A DNA stretch of 64,000 nucleotides, from contig OZ316891.1 in the NCBI GenBank assembly GCA_973895155.1, forward strand, positions 22,320,001 through 22,384,000, given 5' to 3'. Position numbers and translations under genes: made by a program. The notes under the pieces are model-generated. The model saw nothing but the letters and a program-made list of their open reading frames with translations. It was not told the DNA's origin and did no database searches. This stretch comes from Marsupella aquatica (Eukaryota; Marchantiophyta). Each line of letters starts with the position of its first letter. The stretch's first letter is position 1. Positions 1-11,882 of the stretch are shown one piece after another.

Positions 1-514
1 TGAGAGTCATCCTCATTGCAGATAGAGGCCTTTAACCTTCAAGGCGTGTGGATGAGGTTATAACGTAGTCACCTGGCATACCAAATTTGTCAGTGAACCA
101 GGAGTTGAGGCTGAGCTGGTTCACAGACTGGCATGGGCTGGAAGATGGGTGTTCTGATAGTTAGTTCTATGGACCCGCTACGGTAGTCGAAAAGACGCAG
201 GCATAGTGATCAAGATGAGAAGACTTAGTGGAACTCTTCGTTGTATGAACATGTTTTCTTCAAGTCACATGGGTGTCACGAAGTTAGGATCCGGATGGGT
301 TATCGTCGTTTTCTGTTGCAAGCTTCTCTTTCGCTTTTCGGATCCGTTTGGTGGGATGGGTAGGCATTTTATGTACAAGGGTGCTGTGAATTTGGGATGC
401 AGAATGTTCTTGGGGATGGCTTATCTCAAAATTTCTCTTTCGGTTGATTGCAGATAGGAGGTGGTTGCGTTGGACGTTGAGCTGAGCTGACCTTATCTTC
501 TTCGATCCGCAAAT
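1..514. other. Upstream region of the small conserved gene, no gene seen
   Basis: Open frames here are short, start with non-ATG codons and resemble nothing known. The stretch probably holds the promoter and 5' UTR of the following gene. Confidence 0.4.
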
Positions 515-979
515 ATGGCCTTGGCATGCCTGGCGTGTCACGCAATGGATAATTCGACTGACTCATTTCGGATGGACCGCTCGTTCCGCACGCAAAACAT
601 GTCTGTGAGGTCCGTCCACTCTGATGATGGGCAAGAGGGGTGCGGGGGTGTCTCGGCGTGCTTCTCGAAGCACAACGACAAGACCACTCCACACAATGAC
701 GGTCAGCGGCACCACACACCTGATGGCATTGAGAGGGGAAGAACCTTCAGGGATTCGGCTGCACGGTCTTCAAAAGTATCGCATAGAGGAGGATCAATGG
801 CGTCGTTCGGGAGACAACAACCAGAAGTTTCATTGGATCGGATGGTGTTTCCTGAGCCTCGGCTGACTCGCTGCCATGCGGTGCGCAGAGATCTCTTCAG
901 CAACTGGACTGTGGGAGAGGTTGAGACCGAATTTGGGGGCAGACAGCTCTGCTTCAACTGGTCCAGCACTACTGCATAG
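515..979 (+). CDS. Small conserved land-plant protein of unknown function, intronless, 154 aa
   Basis: An uninterrupted ATG-to-stop frame encodes 154 residues. The N-terminus (MALACLACHAMDNSTDSFR) and the C-terminal block PRLTRCHAVRRDLFSNW resemble, from memory, a family of short plant proteins that begin with ACLACH-M-SPSHSFR and end with PRL-R-AVRRDL-DW. The middle is rich in Ser, Gly, His and Arg and looks disordered, as in that family. No membrane segment or signal peptide is evident. The function of the family is unknown to me. The start is chosen because the conserved block begins at the first Met. A pyrimidine-rich stretch ending in cag at about 447-456 could be a splice acceptor of a 5' UTR intron, which is inference. 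No other gene is near. Confidence 0.7.
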   Translation: MALACLACHAMDNSTDSFRMDRSFRTQNMSVRSVHSDDGQEGCGGVSACFSKHNDKTTPHNDGQRHHTPDGIERGRTFRDSAARSSKVSHRGGSMASFGRQQPEVSLDRMVFPEPRLTRCHAVRRDLFSNWTVGEVETEFGGRQLCFNWSSTTA

Positions 980-2734
980 TGTTTCCATTTTCTTCTTATG
1001 GGAGGTTGTTGCCCTGCTGCTGCGGGCCTTTACAGGGACAGGGAGTGATGGTTATAGGGTAAATCAAAAACGCCATCCACCTCTCAGTTTGTAGGATTGA
1101 TTGAAGTTCCTGGTAATGCCCGTGCTCCATCGCTCAACCGGGCAAGCCATCGGAGTTTTGTTAGAATGCTGAGGCTCTGAACACCACACCCTTTTAGAGT
1201 GTGTTCGGAGGCTGAGCATACATAAGAGTTCTTTTTTTGGAGGCATGTAGTAATTAGGACGTAGATTGGTATAGTAGAGAATTGTGCTCTCGGTAGGGGG
1301 AATTTCTAGGGGAAGAGTGATGAATTTCTTCACTTTCGTTTCATCTACGGGGACTCCAAGGCATGCTTCCATCCATTCCATTCCATGCATCCCCTTGATG
1401 TACAGACAGAAAGGCAGTCTTCACTGTAACATAAAGGCCAATGCTTGTAAATATTTCATTCAGTGTACAGATCCTTTTGGTGATGATCCCACTGAACTGT
1501 TGCCCACAACGACCCAATTTAGGACCAATCTATCTTGAATCAGGTTTCGGTTGACTTCAAGCAGTCGAAAGTTAAGAAAGTGAACAAATTCATACTCCGG
1601 GAACACGGACTTTTTTACCTGCATAAGGACAAACAGGTGTACACACGAATCCACACAAGTTGAATTTTAAGTGTCGATGTTCTACTCACTAACTAGTGGT
1701 CAAGTTTGACAATTGCATTTCGGTGTGTGGCATGTGATTTCGGTGTGTGGCATGCTGCAGGGGGAGATCCATCCTCAGTAATCTCCACTCTAATCAATCG
1801 ATGTGGCATCTTTAAGCACTATCGAGGTCTTCATCGACCGCAAAAGTTTTGCTAGCGTTCGAAATGGGCCCAACCAGAAATAATTTCGGAATCGTGCCTG
1901 GTGACGCGTCTTTCCAAACCTGTTGCATTGCGTCAATCTGAGGGGCTTCCAGCTCGTAAAAGGTGTTCACAATAGCTCGTAAAAGGTGTTCACAATCACG
2001 GCACCAGCTTCGTTTGTATTTCGTGCTATCTCAAGGCGGCTCATGGGGCATTTTCCATTTACCTGCCATCCCACGGCAGAGGTTTCATCACATCTCGATA
2101 CTCTAATGGGGGAAGACCAGGTATGTTCAAATAGCCCTCAAATCCTTCGAGATATGGATCACTCCCTGCCTCCCGCTTGATGATCAAAGACCCGTCACCA
2201 ATCAGCGAAAAATATGCTTATACTGCTACTTGAGCACTATACTTCCTTTTCGTGAGCAGCAGATGATCAGTCTGCAAACTATATGGTCACAGGGAGCATG
2301 TTTTCTAGCCCCGCCATAACCCTCCGGAAACTGGGAGCTGATGTTTTTAGGGTCAAATGGCTCCAGATTTGCCGCAAAATTGAAGTAGAGGTTCAGTCGT
2401 GGAATCCATTCCTCCGCTCTCTGGAAACATCTCAGGCTGATTGGAAGCGAAATGACTTGCTCTCAATTCGATGTGCTTGCATAGTTTTCTCGGTCATAGT
2501 GTCTCGGCAAGAAGAACATTTGAGAAATCAATCCAATTAAGTTCATCAACTTCAAGAACTCAGAAACAGATTGGTAGCCGGTCAGGCAAAGAGAACGCAG
2601 TGAAACGGACCGAGCAGGAATGGACCGGACCAGGACTATTGACGCAAGTATGAACAAATGTGGAGCAGGCTAGTTCAGAATGCAAAGCAGGACTACAGTG
2701 AAAATCCATTCGCGGATAACAATGAAGGAATCAC
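980..2734. other. Intergenic, no supported gene
   Basis: No recognisable coding sequence. It has two very small tandem duplications: a unit of about 20 bp (tttcggtgtgtggcatg) twice at about 1718-1755, and a unit of about 23 bp containing agctcgtaaaaggtgttcac twice at about 1950-1996. Confidence 0.5.
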
Positions 2735-3070
2735 TGCGTGACTTTCAAACTCCATGGACGCCATGTTAGAACAAGAGAAAGAGTACGAAGTGGCAGGTCA
2801 GCCAAAAAGGAATATACAGATAATAAACAAAGCTACTTGATAAACTAAGAGCGAAATACTGGAAGTCCACTTTCTGCCGTCTTGCTCTTTGTAAATTCAA
2901 ATGATGAAAGTGCGTGAGTTTCAAAGTCCATGGACGCCATGTTAGAACAAGAGAAAGAGTACGAAGTGGCAGGTCAGCCAAAAAGGAAGATACAGATAAT
3001 AAACTAAGAGCGAAATACTGGAAGTCCACTTTCTGCCGTCTTGCTCTTTGTAAATTCAAAGGATGAAAGT
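2735..3070. repeat. Tandem duplication, about 160-176 bp x 2
   Basis: Copy 1 is at about 2735-2910 and copy 2 at about 2911-3070. They are nearly identical except that copy 1 carries an extra block of about 17 bp near 2828-2845. It is non-coding as far as can be seen; a minus-strand open frame spans both copies only because it is repeated with them. Confidence 0.85.
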
Positions 3071-4276
3071 CCCCCCCCATAACGTACGAGGAAGCGTCGA
3101 CGAACAGAGGTACTCTAGCTGCTGAAACAAGAAAAGGGAAGAGGCTCCACGTGAGATTGGGACAGAATGCGACGACCTTTTCTTGAACCTATACTGGAAG
3201 TCTATCGGGACTGCTAATAGTGAAGGTATATATTTTCAAGGACGTGTTCGTTTGAAGCACCTTGACATCTATGTAGCACTGTTAGACATGGCTCCGTCGC
3301 ACAGCAAAGGGTTCCTTATCTTCTTCAGTCTCTGCTCTTCTACCCAAGAAAGCCTAAACCCAGGAAGCCATCACTCAGTCATGTGAGCACAACTCCAGAA
3401 TGAATTCTCAAATTAGAGCTTCAGCAGACACTTCGCGAAGTTCACACGATCAACGGTGTCTAGGCGGTATGAGCAACACCTATACCAATCGATAAATATT
3501 CGTCGAAATTGACACTCAATAAAGAATTCTGCACCACAATAGCGACTTAAGTGAGCTGGTTCTGTTGAAGGACATTCAAGAGAAAATCCAAGCATCTGCC
3601 AATACTTAATGTAGCCCAATAGAAGGTCCTCCAAATAAACTAGCTTCCCTGACGGAGGGCTGTGCCTGCCTAATTTGATGATATAGTGGCCCGGAGGAGA
3701 TTGACGATATATTCAATGTACATACAAATATCCAACGACTATACTCTGCTTAACGTAGTCAAGACGCTAAAATATTGATTTCAACCCAATTAACTATACA
3801 CTCAGTAGAAACACCGAGCAGGGAAATACGATCAAGCTCTTACCGGGACGATGCCACCATGTACATTCACCTTCAGATGACGTCTGAGTGAATTCGAGGT
3901 CCATAATTAGACTTAGATGGATGTTCAGAGAATAAATTAAAAGAAATGATGGATCCATTCTGGACATCATTCTCCCAGTAAAGATATACATTAGATTCTA
4001 AGCGCTTGATTGATGTTTAGTTCTTGCAAATTTTGTGATAAGACCTTCAGGTTGTGGGGATCACAATTGCAGCGTTTCTTCTGCTACTCTTACATTTAGC
4101 TGCCTAGCTCGATGTTTCTGCCATTCTCACCCCTCCAATGCAGTCAAATGTTGGGTACATTTGGAGGCTGGTGTGGCAAGGAAGTTCCCAAGTGGAGTAA
4201 ACCCTCTGCGGCAATGTGCCACATTGAATTGTAAAGCTATTTGCGTTTCCCTCTCGACTATCAAATACAATAAAAG
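3071..4276. other. Intergenic, no supported gene
   Basis: There is an open minus-strand frame without ATG at about 3413-3710, but it matches nothing I know. The part just below 4277 is probably the 3' UTR of the KAPA synthase gene. Confidence 0.4.
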
Positions 4277-7200
4277 TTAGAGCTTTGGGGACAAAAAAAC
4301 TTGTAATTTATCGCCTGCTGCATTCTTATTACGTGAAAAAGAGGGCAGCCATTGTAAAGGCGCATCATTTAGAAAAGGTTGAGATTTTCCTTTCTCCTTA
4401 ATCCAAAGGGGTAGCGCAGATAGTAAAGCATCAACGTCTGCTTTGGTGTGAGCCGCTGATACTGTTATTCGAAGTCTGCAAGAAGATACGGGAAGTTAGT
4501 TCTGGAGTACAGTGAATTTCATTGCTAATCATCATCTAGTCTTGAGAAACAGTAAACATGAAATTGGATAAAAGCTTCCAGTCTATTATCCGATGTTCCA
4601 GTACCTTGAGGCACCTTCCTTAACAGTGGGAGGCCGGATAGCAAAGACATGGAACCCAGACTTCAGTAGTTCCCTGCAGTGTATGCAATGGATAACGTCA
4701 GTGGCTGGTAAAGGGGCAAACCACAAAAGTAAAACATCCTTACCTCAATGTGAGAAATGATATCAATACAACAGAGGCAAACAAAGACTCTACCTGCTGG
4801 CAAGAACAGATTCATCTGCGCCTCCAATGACAATGGGAATAATGGGGCTCACGAACTGCACTCCAAGTCCGATTGATAGTTGTTGAACTCTGTCCCAAAC
4901 AGCCAGGCGCCTCCATTTTTCTGCCTGTGCAACTAAGATTGCCGCTGGAACACAAGAATGGAAAATTTCACTGCAGTCTATGAGTAATGACGAAGCATCG
5001 GCAAGTCATAGAAGCTATGGCATATAGCAGCACGAGGCCACCATTACGCACTGGAAGTGGAAGAGGTCGTAAGGATTACCATGTGCACCAGCAACTACTG
5101 GTATTGGAAGGGCAGTTGAGAATATGAAAGAGCGACCTCTTGACTGAATCCACTTCTTCCACTGTCGGCTGGACAAGAAATTCAGAAGGTTTAGTGTACA
5201 TTGCTTTTAATTCTCATGCGGATGGAAAGTTTCTCTGAGTGACTAACAATGCCTACGAAGTGAAGTGGAAGTTTCCTTTCGAGAACCCTTGCAAACGAAG
5301 ACAGGATGAGAAAGAGGGGAACCTTGTGGCAATAAAGCCTCCTAGACAGCCGATAGCCTTGCTTAGGGTGCCCACACAAATATCAATGTCCTTTTCAACA
5401 CCAAAAGCCTCAGCTACACCTCCCCCATTGTCTCCACAAACCAAGGTACCATGTGCCTGGATTCCAAAAGAATTGACCAACCACTGAGTTGAGAAAGTAC
5501 TTATTGGCAAGGACCTTTGAACACAATGGATAAACTTCAAGTAGTTTGGACGGAGTGTTATTTTGGTGGTGTTGACACGAACTGATAATTTTTTGTAATT
5601 GACATGAAATGTCTTTAATAAGGTTAATAAATCCAGCAAGCAAACATGTAGAGTCAATTTGAAGTTTCTAAAACATTTCTTGGACGAAGTTTTTTGATGT
5701 GGACTACGGAGTAGGTCATTTCAAAGTTACTAAACTCGTACTAGAATCTCAATATGTCATTCAAGAGTGATAGATACTTACGTCATCAACAACTAGTAAA
5801 AAGTTGTACTTTTTTCGGAGCGCAGCCAGCTCCGTCATTTTGGCAAAGTCTCCATCCATGCTAAAGAGGCTGCAACATCCAAATTATCTCCATCAATGTG
5901 AAGTGAATAAACTTTTCATCCAATGGCGTCATACCAGGCTGTTTCGGTTAGTCCTATTTTTCTCCTCTTCTCGGCTTCATCCATTACCGTAGGAAATGCT
6001 CATTTGGAAAAACAAATGCATTTTTTAAAGTAGGGGCATTTTAATCATAATTATTCCATAGTCACCGCTCGAGCTACCCTGACAACATCGACTGAACTTG
6101 TAAGTCCCTCATGCATTTGCTAGACTACTGCATTTTCCGCATTACCATTCCATAATCATCGCTTGAGCTACCCTGATCAATATGCACTGGACTTGTGGGT
6201 TCAAGGTGAGGCGAAAAAGAGGCTACCTGTCTGTGACGACCACCTTCCTCTCCAGCTTGCACTGCAGCCTGTGATGTCCGAAGATGAAGGTTTAGGAGTT
6301 GAATATAAAAATAAATTGCTTAGACTTCAAAAGTTAATTTAACAAATGTGAATAGTCTATCCAACTCAGAGCAGGAAGCGGAGAGACTTTGGCCAGGGTG
6401 AAAGCCAGAAGATTCAAATGCCCTTGCAGTTATCATGGTTCCAAAACTGCTCGTATAGGTTTGGACTAGGAGACATCGAACAGAGAATAATCTCATCACG
6501 AGAAAGTTTGATAGGAACAGCAGAGCCAAACTCACAGAAGCTGTTCCAAATGATCCATATCGGAGTGTCTGTATGGGTAAACTTGAGCTCGACCAGTCTT
6601 TTGTGCAAGACGTACACCATCGATGATTGATGCATGATTCAACGCATCTGAGAAGATAGCGAAGGAACCCTCCTTTTCGGTGATTCCTCCCGTTATGACA
6701 CTCGCAAGGGCTGTCATCACTGCCATGTTTGCGGCAAAGCCAGTAGGACATAATAAACACTCCTGCGATGACGAGAACGTTCAGCATACTTTCTGAACGG
6801 GATATTGTTTTGTGTCTCGTTGTCGAACATCAATGAATTACTTCGCTGATCATATGGAAAGCTTCGTTTTTAATTTAGTTATTATTATCTTTCTGTGTAT
6901 AGGCCCTCTCTTTCGTCCACCACACACATTGGCTTCCCTTTTCCAGCTTCTCTAACACTAGTTTCTACTTACATGTCAATTCGACAGGAACGAGATAACA
7001 GGTAAGGCCCAGAACATGTCCTCCTTCGTCAGACTGTAGTCCCTTCCCACTAAAAGCACTGCAGTAGTACCATTCTTCCATTTACTTAAGGCACTTACTT
7101 CTGTATGTTTTAATTCCGCGAGGGTGGACTCCAGCTGACGATGGTGATGGGTATAGCCACAAACAAGTGCAGCAGCCCTCGGTCCCATTCCACATTCCAG

Positions 7201-8075
7201 TGCTGCCTGTTCAATGACGGTATACAGACGTAGGACAAGACAGCCCATTGTCGTGTCAGAATACAAAATGTCCTATCACCGGCAAAACACTAATTCGAAG
7301 GACGAACCAGGTGCAACAGAGAACAATTTAATTTATTTCCACATCCATTGCACCAGAATAAATTGCACCAGATTGAATCATAGCTACTGCATATACCATC
7401 AAGTTGCAGCTGGGACAACGGAAAAGCAATTGATCCCTCTGCCTGCATACTCTCACTCTGACACTCACCTTGGCCGCGGCAATACGAACTGCAGGATGAG
7501 CAGACAGGCCCAGATAATCGTTTCCAGAAAAGAGCAGCAGCTTATGAGATGGGGCCGCATCCGGGGCCTGTGATGTACCCTCATGTCTTGGACCTATGCC
7601 AGAACAGCGGGCCTGCTGTCCTGTCACATAGAGCAGCAAATGAACAAGCCATCCTTGGGCCCAACGTTTTTGCATTCACTCTAGATTCGAACTAAAGAAG
7701 AGAAATACAATGATGACACAGTTCCCAGCCGAAAACAACTGCAACCAATTATTTCAATGAAAATGAAATTGGACAAAGATCAAGGTCTTTATGGGACGAA
7801 CCGGTGCACGGGGTCTCGCACAGCCAAGCCTCAAATTCCGCCATCGACACCTCGATCTCCACTGTCTCCCTATCCCAAGGTCCCAGCCCATCAAACGTTT
7901 GAACCTTACCATCCCGCTTCCTACTCGGTTGTGGTTGAGACACAGTGCCAGAGTGATTGCCAGGGCCAAGCATCGGATACTCCAGCGGAAGCAAGTGCCG
8001 CCCCAGCTGAAAGTGCTCCAAATCTACTAAAGCATGGTCCAACCATCTCCTCCATACCGGTGGATGGATCGCCAT
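4277..8075 (-). CDS. BIOF: 8-amino-7-oxononanoate (KAPA) synthase, 11 exons, 510 aa
   Basis: PLP-dependent alpha-oxoamine synthase that condenses pimeloyl-CoA with alanine to KAPA, the first committed step of biotin synthesis. Exons (minus strand): 8075-7802, 7620-7469, 7206-7099, 6762-6536, 6268-6227, 5869-5782, 5456-5323, 5168-5080, 4944-4794, 4673-4605, 4475-4277. All phases close: 1533 nt, 510 codons plus stop, against about 476 aa for the Arabidopsis enzyme. Landmarks are [76 protein letters not shown], the PLP lysine in GTLSKAIGC (about K330), [15 protein letters not shown] and [14 protein letters not shown]. The start MAIHPPVW aligns with the plant N-terminus. The protein ends in PKL, like the Arabidopsis enzyme, where PKL acts as a peroxisomal targeting signal, so peroxisomal location is inferred. 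Intron 7 has a weak donor (gttccc). Confidence 0.95.
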
Positions 8076-9672
8076 CGCAACGCACACGTGCAATGTCCTG
8101 CAAGTGCCTTTATTTTGTTCTTTAGATGATTACCAACCGTGCTGAATTCCGATGGACTGCTTCCCTGTAAAGCTAGATCATAAATCTATCAACCTACTGC
8201 ATCAGAACGTGGGTCCAGTCGAATAGCATTTGTGTGGGACAGCAGCATTCGCCCACATTATGTATCGACGACCTGCCTGTTTAGCCCGTGTTCAATTGTT
8301 GAAGCTACAAACCTCACCCTCCCAACGACCCACTTCCAATTCTTCGGATTGACATGAAGGCTTCACTTCGTACAGCTCAATCGCCTCTGCACGCCTCGCA
8401 TAAGCCCTCTCTCTTTCTGTCTGCCGAGAGACCAAGCTTGCAACACTGCTCTCTTTCTTTCACCATAAACCCCGGGAATATTCCAGCCGACCGTCTCGTC
8501 AATTCCAATGCTCCACTCAAACAGCAACCCAAGTGCTAATAATTCTCCACCGTAAGCGAGAACAGACGAGCCGCAAACCGCTCCTTCATGCTCGGATTGT
8601 CATGCTGTGGACACATGTAGTACCGCAAGGTCTGCCAGACACGCAGGATTTAAGTGACGACATTCACAAAGGATCATCTCTCGTCACGCAGGGTTTAAGC
8701 GGCGACATTCACAAAGAGTCATCTCTCGTCATTCAGGTGACGGTTCGTGAAAAACCCATTTAGTGTAACCCCTTGGTCCGACTCGTCGATAATGCTCACA
8801 TACCGAGTCGATAGCCTAAACTGTCGATCGCCTAAACTGTAGTCCTTGTTACACTTGAGAAATTCAAGTTTGTTGAGGAAAGAACGAGAGTGATGTACAT
8901 TCAATAAGTACCTGCTGAGGACGAAAACAGTGTCGGTTCCGTGGTTTGTGAGTCGAAATCCTTCGTGCTGATCACAGTTTTAAAAAGCGAGAGAATTTGA
9001 GTACTGTCGCAAAGAAATTGTGATCACTGTCGGGTGCGAGGTCAGTAGCAGTAGGAAGAGAGGTGCAAATTGACACAAGCCGCACTTGCTAGCTTTCCGA
9101 ATGCAGGCCTAGTACGATCCCAAGGCCTTCCTCAGGCTGTGAGAACCTCGATCCACCATTTTCCACCGTTCTCCCATCAACCATTCTCCTATTTCACATC
9201 TCGAAGCTAGCCGCATTGTTAGATTCAGTTCTGGGAAGCGTTCATTGAGGGGACTTGAGAACATCCGGCCAGTCGGGATAACGAACAGCTTGAGGGACCT
9301 TCGATCAATTTTGCTTGTTGGAGTGAAGTCGCTTTGAGTTGGTTCCACTGTCGACGACGATTCATCATGGAAACACAGACAGGTGAACAGTCTGAGTTGC
9401 GATTCTTCGAGGTCAAAATGGCGCAGCAATGTGAGAAGTCAGGAGAGCAAAACAGCAAAATAGCACCATGAAGTCATGAACCGGGAGGTCGAGACGGATG
9501 CGAGGGATGTCGAGGAGAAATTCATTCGGTGGAGCTGAGCATGCCCCGGTCTAGAACCACGGAGCTGAGCAGGGCCACACTGAACGAGGCGCAGCAGACC
9601 CATATATGGAGATGGAGCGATATTTTCAAGGTGTGAAGACCAGAGTCCAGGAGAAGGACTCCCACCTGTAGC
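8076..9672. other. Intergenic, promoter side of BIOF; no gene seen
   Basis: Apart from the small tandem repeat at 8641-8737 no feature is recognisable. Open frames are short and without homology that I recognise. The first few hundred bases above 8075 should contain the BIOF promoter and 5' UTR. Confidence 0.4.
8641..8737. repeat. 45-bp tandem repeat, 2 copies plus a short third
   Basis: Units at 8641-8685 and 8686-8730 differ at about five positions and share the core gacattcacaaag and catctctcgtc. A partial third unit (attcagg) follows. Confidence 0.85.
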
Positions 9673-9822
9673 GTGGAGATCGAGGAGGAAGAGTGCCATT
9701 GTGGGCTTTTTGGGCTTTGTGGGCTTTTTTGGCTCTTGCGTTTTCCCGGTTTTGTACTTTGTTTTCCCCCTTTATTGGTGTTTTTTTGGTTGGTTTTTTT
9801 TGCGGGGTTGGAGGGTTTTCCC

Positions 9823-10048
9823 TTTGCTATCATTTCCCACTTTATTGTGTTTTTTTCCCTTTGCTACCATTTCCCCCTTTATTGGGTTTTGGTGTCATTG
9901 GTATCATGTCTCCCCGTTTTGTTCCTTTGCACTTATCATTTCCCCCTTTATTGTGTTTGTTTCCCTTGGCTACCATTTCCCCTTTTATTGGGTTTTGGTA
10001 TCATTGGTATCACGTCTCCCAATTGTACTATTTTGTTCCTTTGCACTT
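9823..10048. repeat. Pyrimidine-rich tandem repeat, about 110 bp x 2
   Basis: Plus-strand T/C-rich sequence made of two units of about 110 bp (about 9823-9933 and 9934-10048). Each contains atttccccctttattg twice and ends in ttttgttcctttgcac. It is followed by a short (ta)n run. The three overlapping open frames across it are low-complexity artefacts. Confidence 0.75.
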
Positions 10049-10193
10049 ATATATATATATAAGTTAGGTTGGGGTTGTTTCTTGAGATCGCAGCTTTTAG
10101 GACCTTTCACATGCGAGTTGAGCCTTTAGGTGTGATAAGAGAGGGACCTTCAATTCTTAGAACTGCGAAGTCATTTGTGTGCCTGCAAGAAGG

Positions 10194-10223
10194 GTTTATT
10201 ATGTCCTACTGGCTTTGCCGCAA
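10194..10223 (+). other. Fragment of BIOF exon 4, 30-bp identity
   Basis: This stretch is identical over 30 bp to minus-strand positions 6758-6729, the start of BIOF exon 4 (encoding LLCPTGFAA). It lies in inverted orientation relative to the parental exon. Flanking sequence does not continue the BIOF reading frame, so it is a gene fragment and not a paralogue. Confidence 0.7.
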
Positions 10224-11432
10224 TCCTGTTAGAAGTAATTTTTGTTGTGCAAAGGGCTTTGGTCTCCACTATAGGAAGGGGTTTGTACAAAATTTTATTT
10301 TAAAAAAAATGAGAAATTGAAGCTAGTTGACTTATCAAACTAGATTTTGGAACTTCCATTGCCGCAATAATGATGGCTACTGCTAGGCTATACTTGTTGT
10401 GATGGCTAATGTAAGCAAACTCTGTATTTATTAGGATCTGTGCACCATGGGTAGCATTCATAAATGTGAATACATACACCCTGATGTCTTCACCTTCTAT
10501 GTGCAAGGGGCAGTGCATACTAACTGGTAGCATTGAATGGCAGGATCCAATGGGCAACATCAAAGAGGCTCCAATGGGCAACATAAATGAGGCTCCCAGG
10601 AACGCTTGTCAAGAATCTCTCCTTGGAGTTTTGATCGTGGAGCACAAGCACTGTACAGGACCTTGGTTGTTGTACTTTGTAAGCACTCTTTGAGTAATTT
10701 GTTCTTGTCTTCAAAAACTTTTACCTCCTGGATGTTAGTTGCACTAGATTGCTCTCACTTGTTATCCTAGAGAGAGTCAAGACTTGTTACTGTTATGGCC
10801 CCCAGGCAAATCCCCTCCTCTGCTGTTTAGTCTTGAGTGTTACCTGGCTTTTAGGTGTACAATTGAGTAAGTTTTAGTTCCTTTGCCTTTGTGTGGGATT
10901 CTGGGCGTTTTTGCTCTTTAAGTAGTTTTAGGGTCTATATGTTGAGTAAACAACTGCTACTCATAAGACAGTATGGATTGCACATGTGCAACATCTAACA
11001 AACACAACTAACAAACACACAAGGTTTCACCTTGCCAGAGGTTACATCCATGAGAAGGCATAAGAGTGCTTTGCTAAACTCTATGTCCCCCGCCCATATC
11101 AAGTCTCCATAGATTAAGCTCGATCTACCCCTCAACTGGCTCCCTAAGAACGAACCTAAGCTCCACTCACTACCTAAGTTTTTGCTAGTGCATATAGTAA
11201 TAGCACATGTAACCTTAAACAAACCCTCAACCATGATTAGATAAACCCTGGTTAAATACTAATTTTAGACCTAAGAGTAAATGCTTAACCAATTAAAATT
11301 TTTTAATGAACCTCGTGCCATTGGGTAATTTAGACCTAAGAGTATATGTTTAACAAATCTCTCTTCGTGACCCTCTTGAGCCTGGTGGGATTTTCCTTTG
11401 CCCTTGTGCGTGACTCTTGGCCTGGTTGGGTT
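10224..11432. other. Intergenic with a dispersed-repeat segment
   Basis: No gene is supported. The part at about 10945-11110 resembles 63770-63930 (shared blocks around gcacatgtgcaacatc and a downstream ccatg..a.a.ata..ag.gctttt pattern), suggesting a dispersed repeat family. Confidence 0.4.
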
Positions 11433-11763
11433 TTCCACCTGTCCATTATTGGGTCTATTCCCTTTAGGTTTGGCACTTTTTGTTATTTGGCACCAGCTTT
11501 CCAACTTCACCAAGGGAGGGTTCTCATATTTAGGGACAGATAACCTTTTGTAGTACTACTCTCGTTTGGCTTCTGTGAACCTCAATCCTGCAGAAATTCC
11601 ACCTGTCCTTCATTGGGTCTATTCCCTTTAGGTTTGGCACTTTTTGTTATTTGGCACCAGCTTTCCAACTTTACCAAGAGGAGGGTTTTCATATTTGGGG
11701 CAGATAAACTTTTGTAGTACTCCTCTCGTTTGGCTTCTGGGAACCTCAATCCTGCAGAAATTC
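11433..11763. repeat. Tandem duplication, 164-bp period
   Basis: Copy 1 is 11433-11596 and copy 2 is 11597-11763. They are about 90 percent alike, beginning ttccacctgtcc and ending cctcaatcctgcagaaattc. The pair lies just upstream of the next gene, so it may fall in its promoter or 5' UTR. Confidence 0.85.
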
Positions 11764-11882
11764 GACTGATAGTGTGCACTGTGGACATGGTGATGTGCTT
11801 TTCTATCCAAGAGTTCTACTTCGTCCATGAATTTTCAGCCAAACAGACCCAGTAGCCATCCTCTCCCCACAGAGCATCCTCG

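Noticed and set aside
3413-3710. Minus-strand open frame reading ..GKLVYLEDLLLGYIKYW..
   Set aside because: No ATG, no recognised family and no supporting neighbouring exons; kept only as a note.
8630-8740. Short regular repeats considered as a CRISPR-like array
   Set aside because: Only two adjacent 45-bp units without spacers, in a plant nuclear context.
9673-10129. Three overlapping plus-strand open frames of 124-142 aa rich in Phe, Pro and Leu
   Set aside because: They are all translations of one T/C-rich tandem repeat in three frames; no frame is preferred and no motif is seen.
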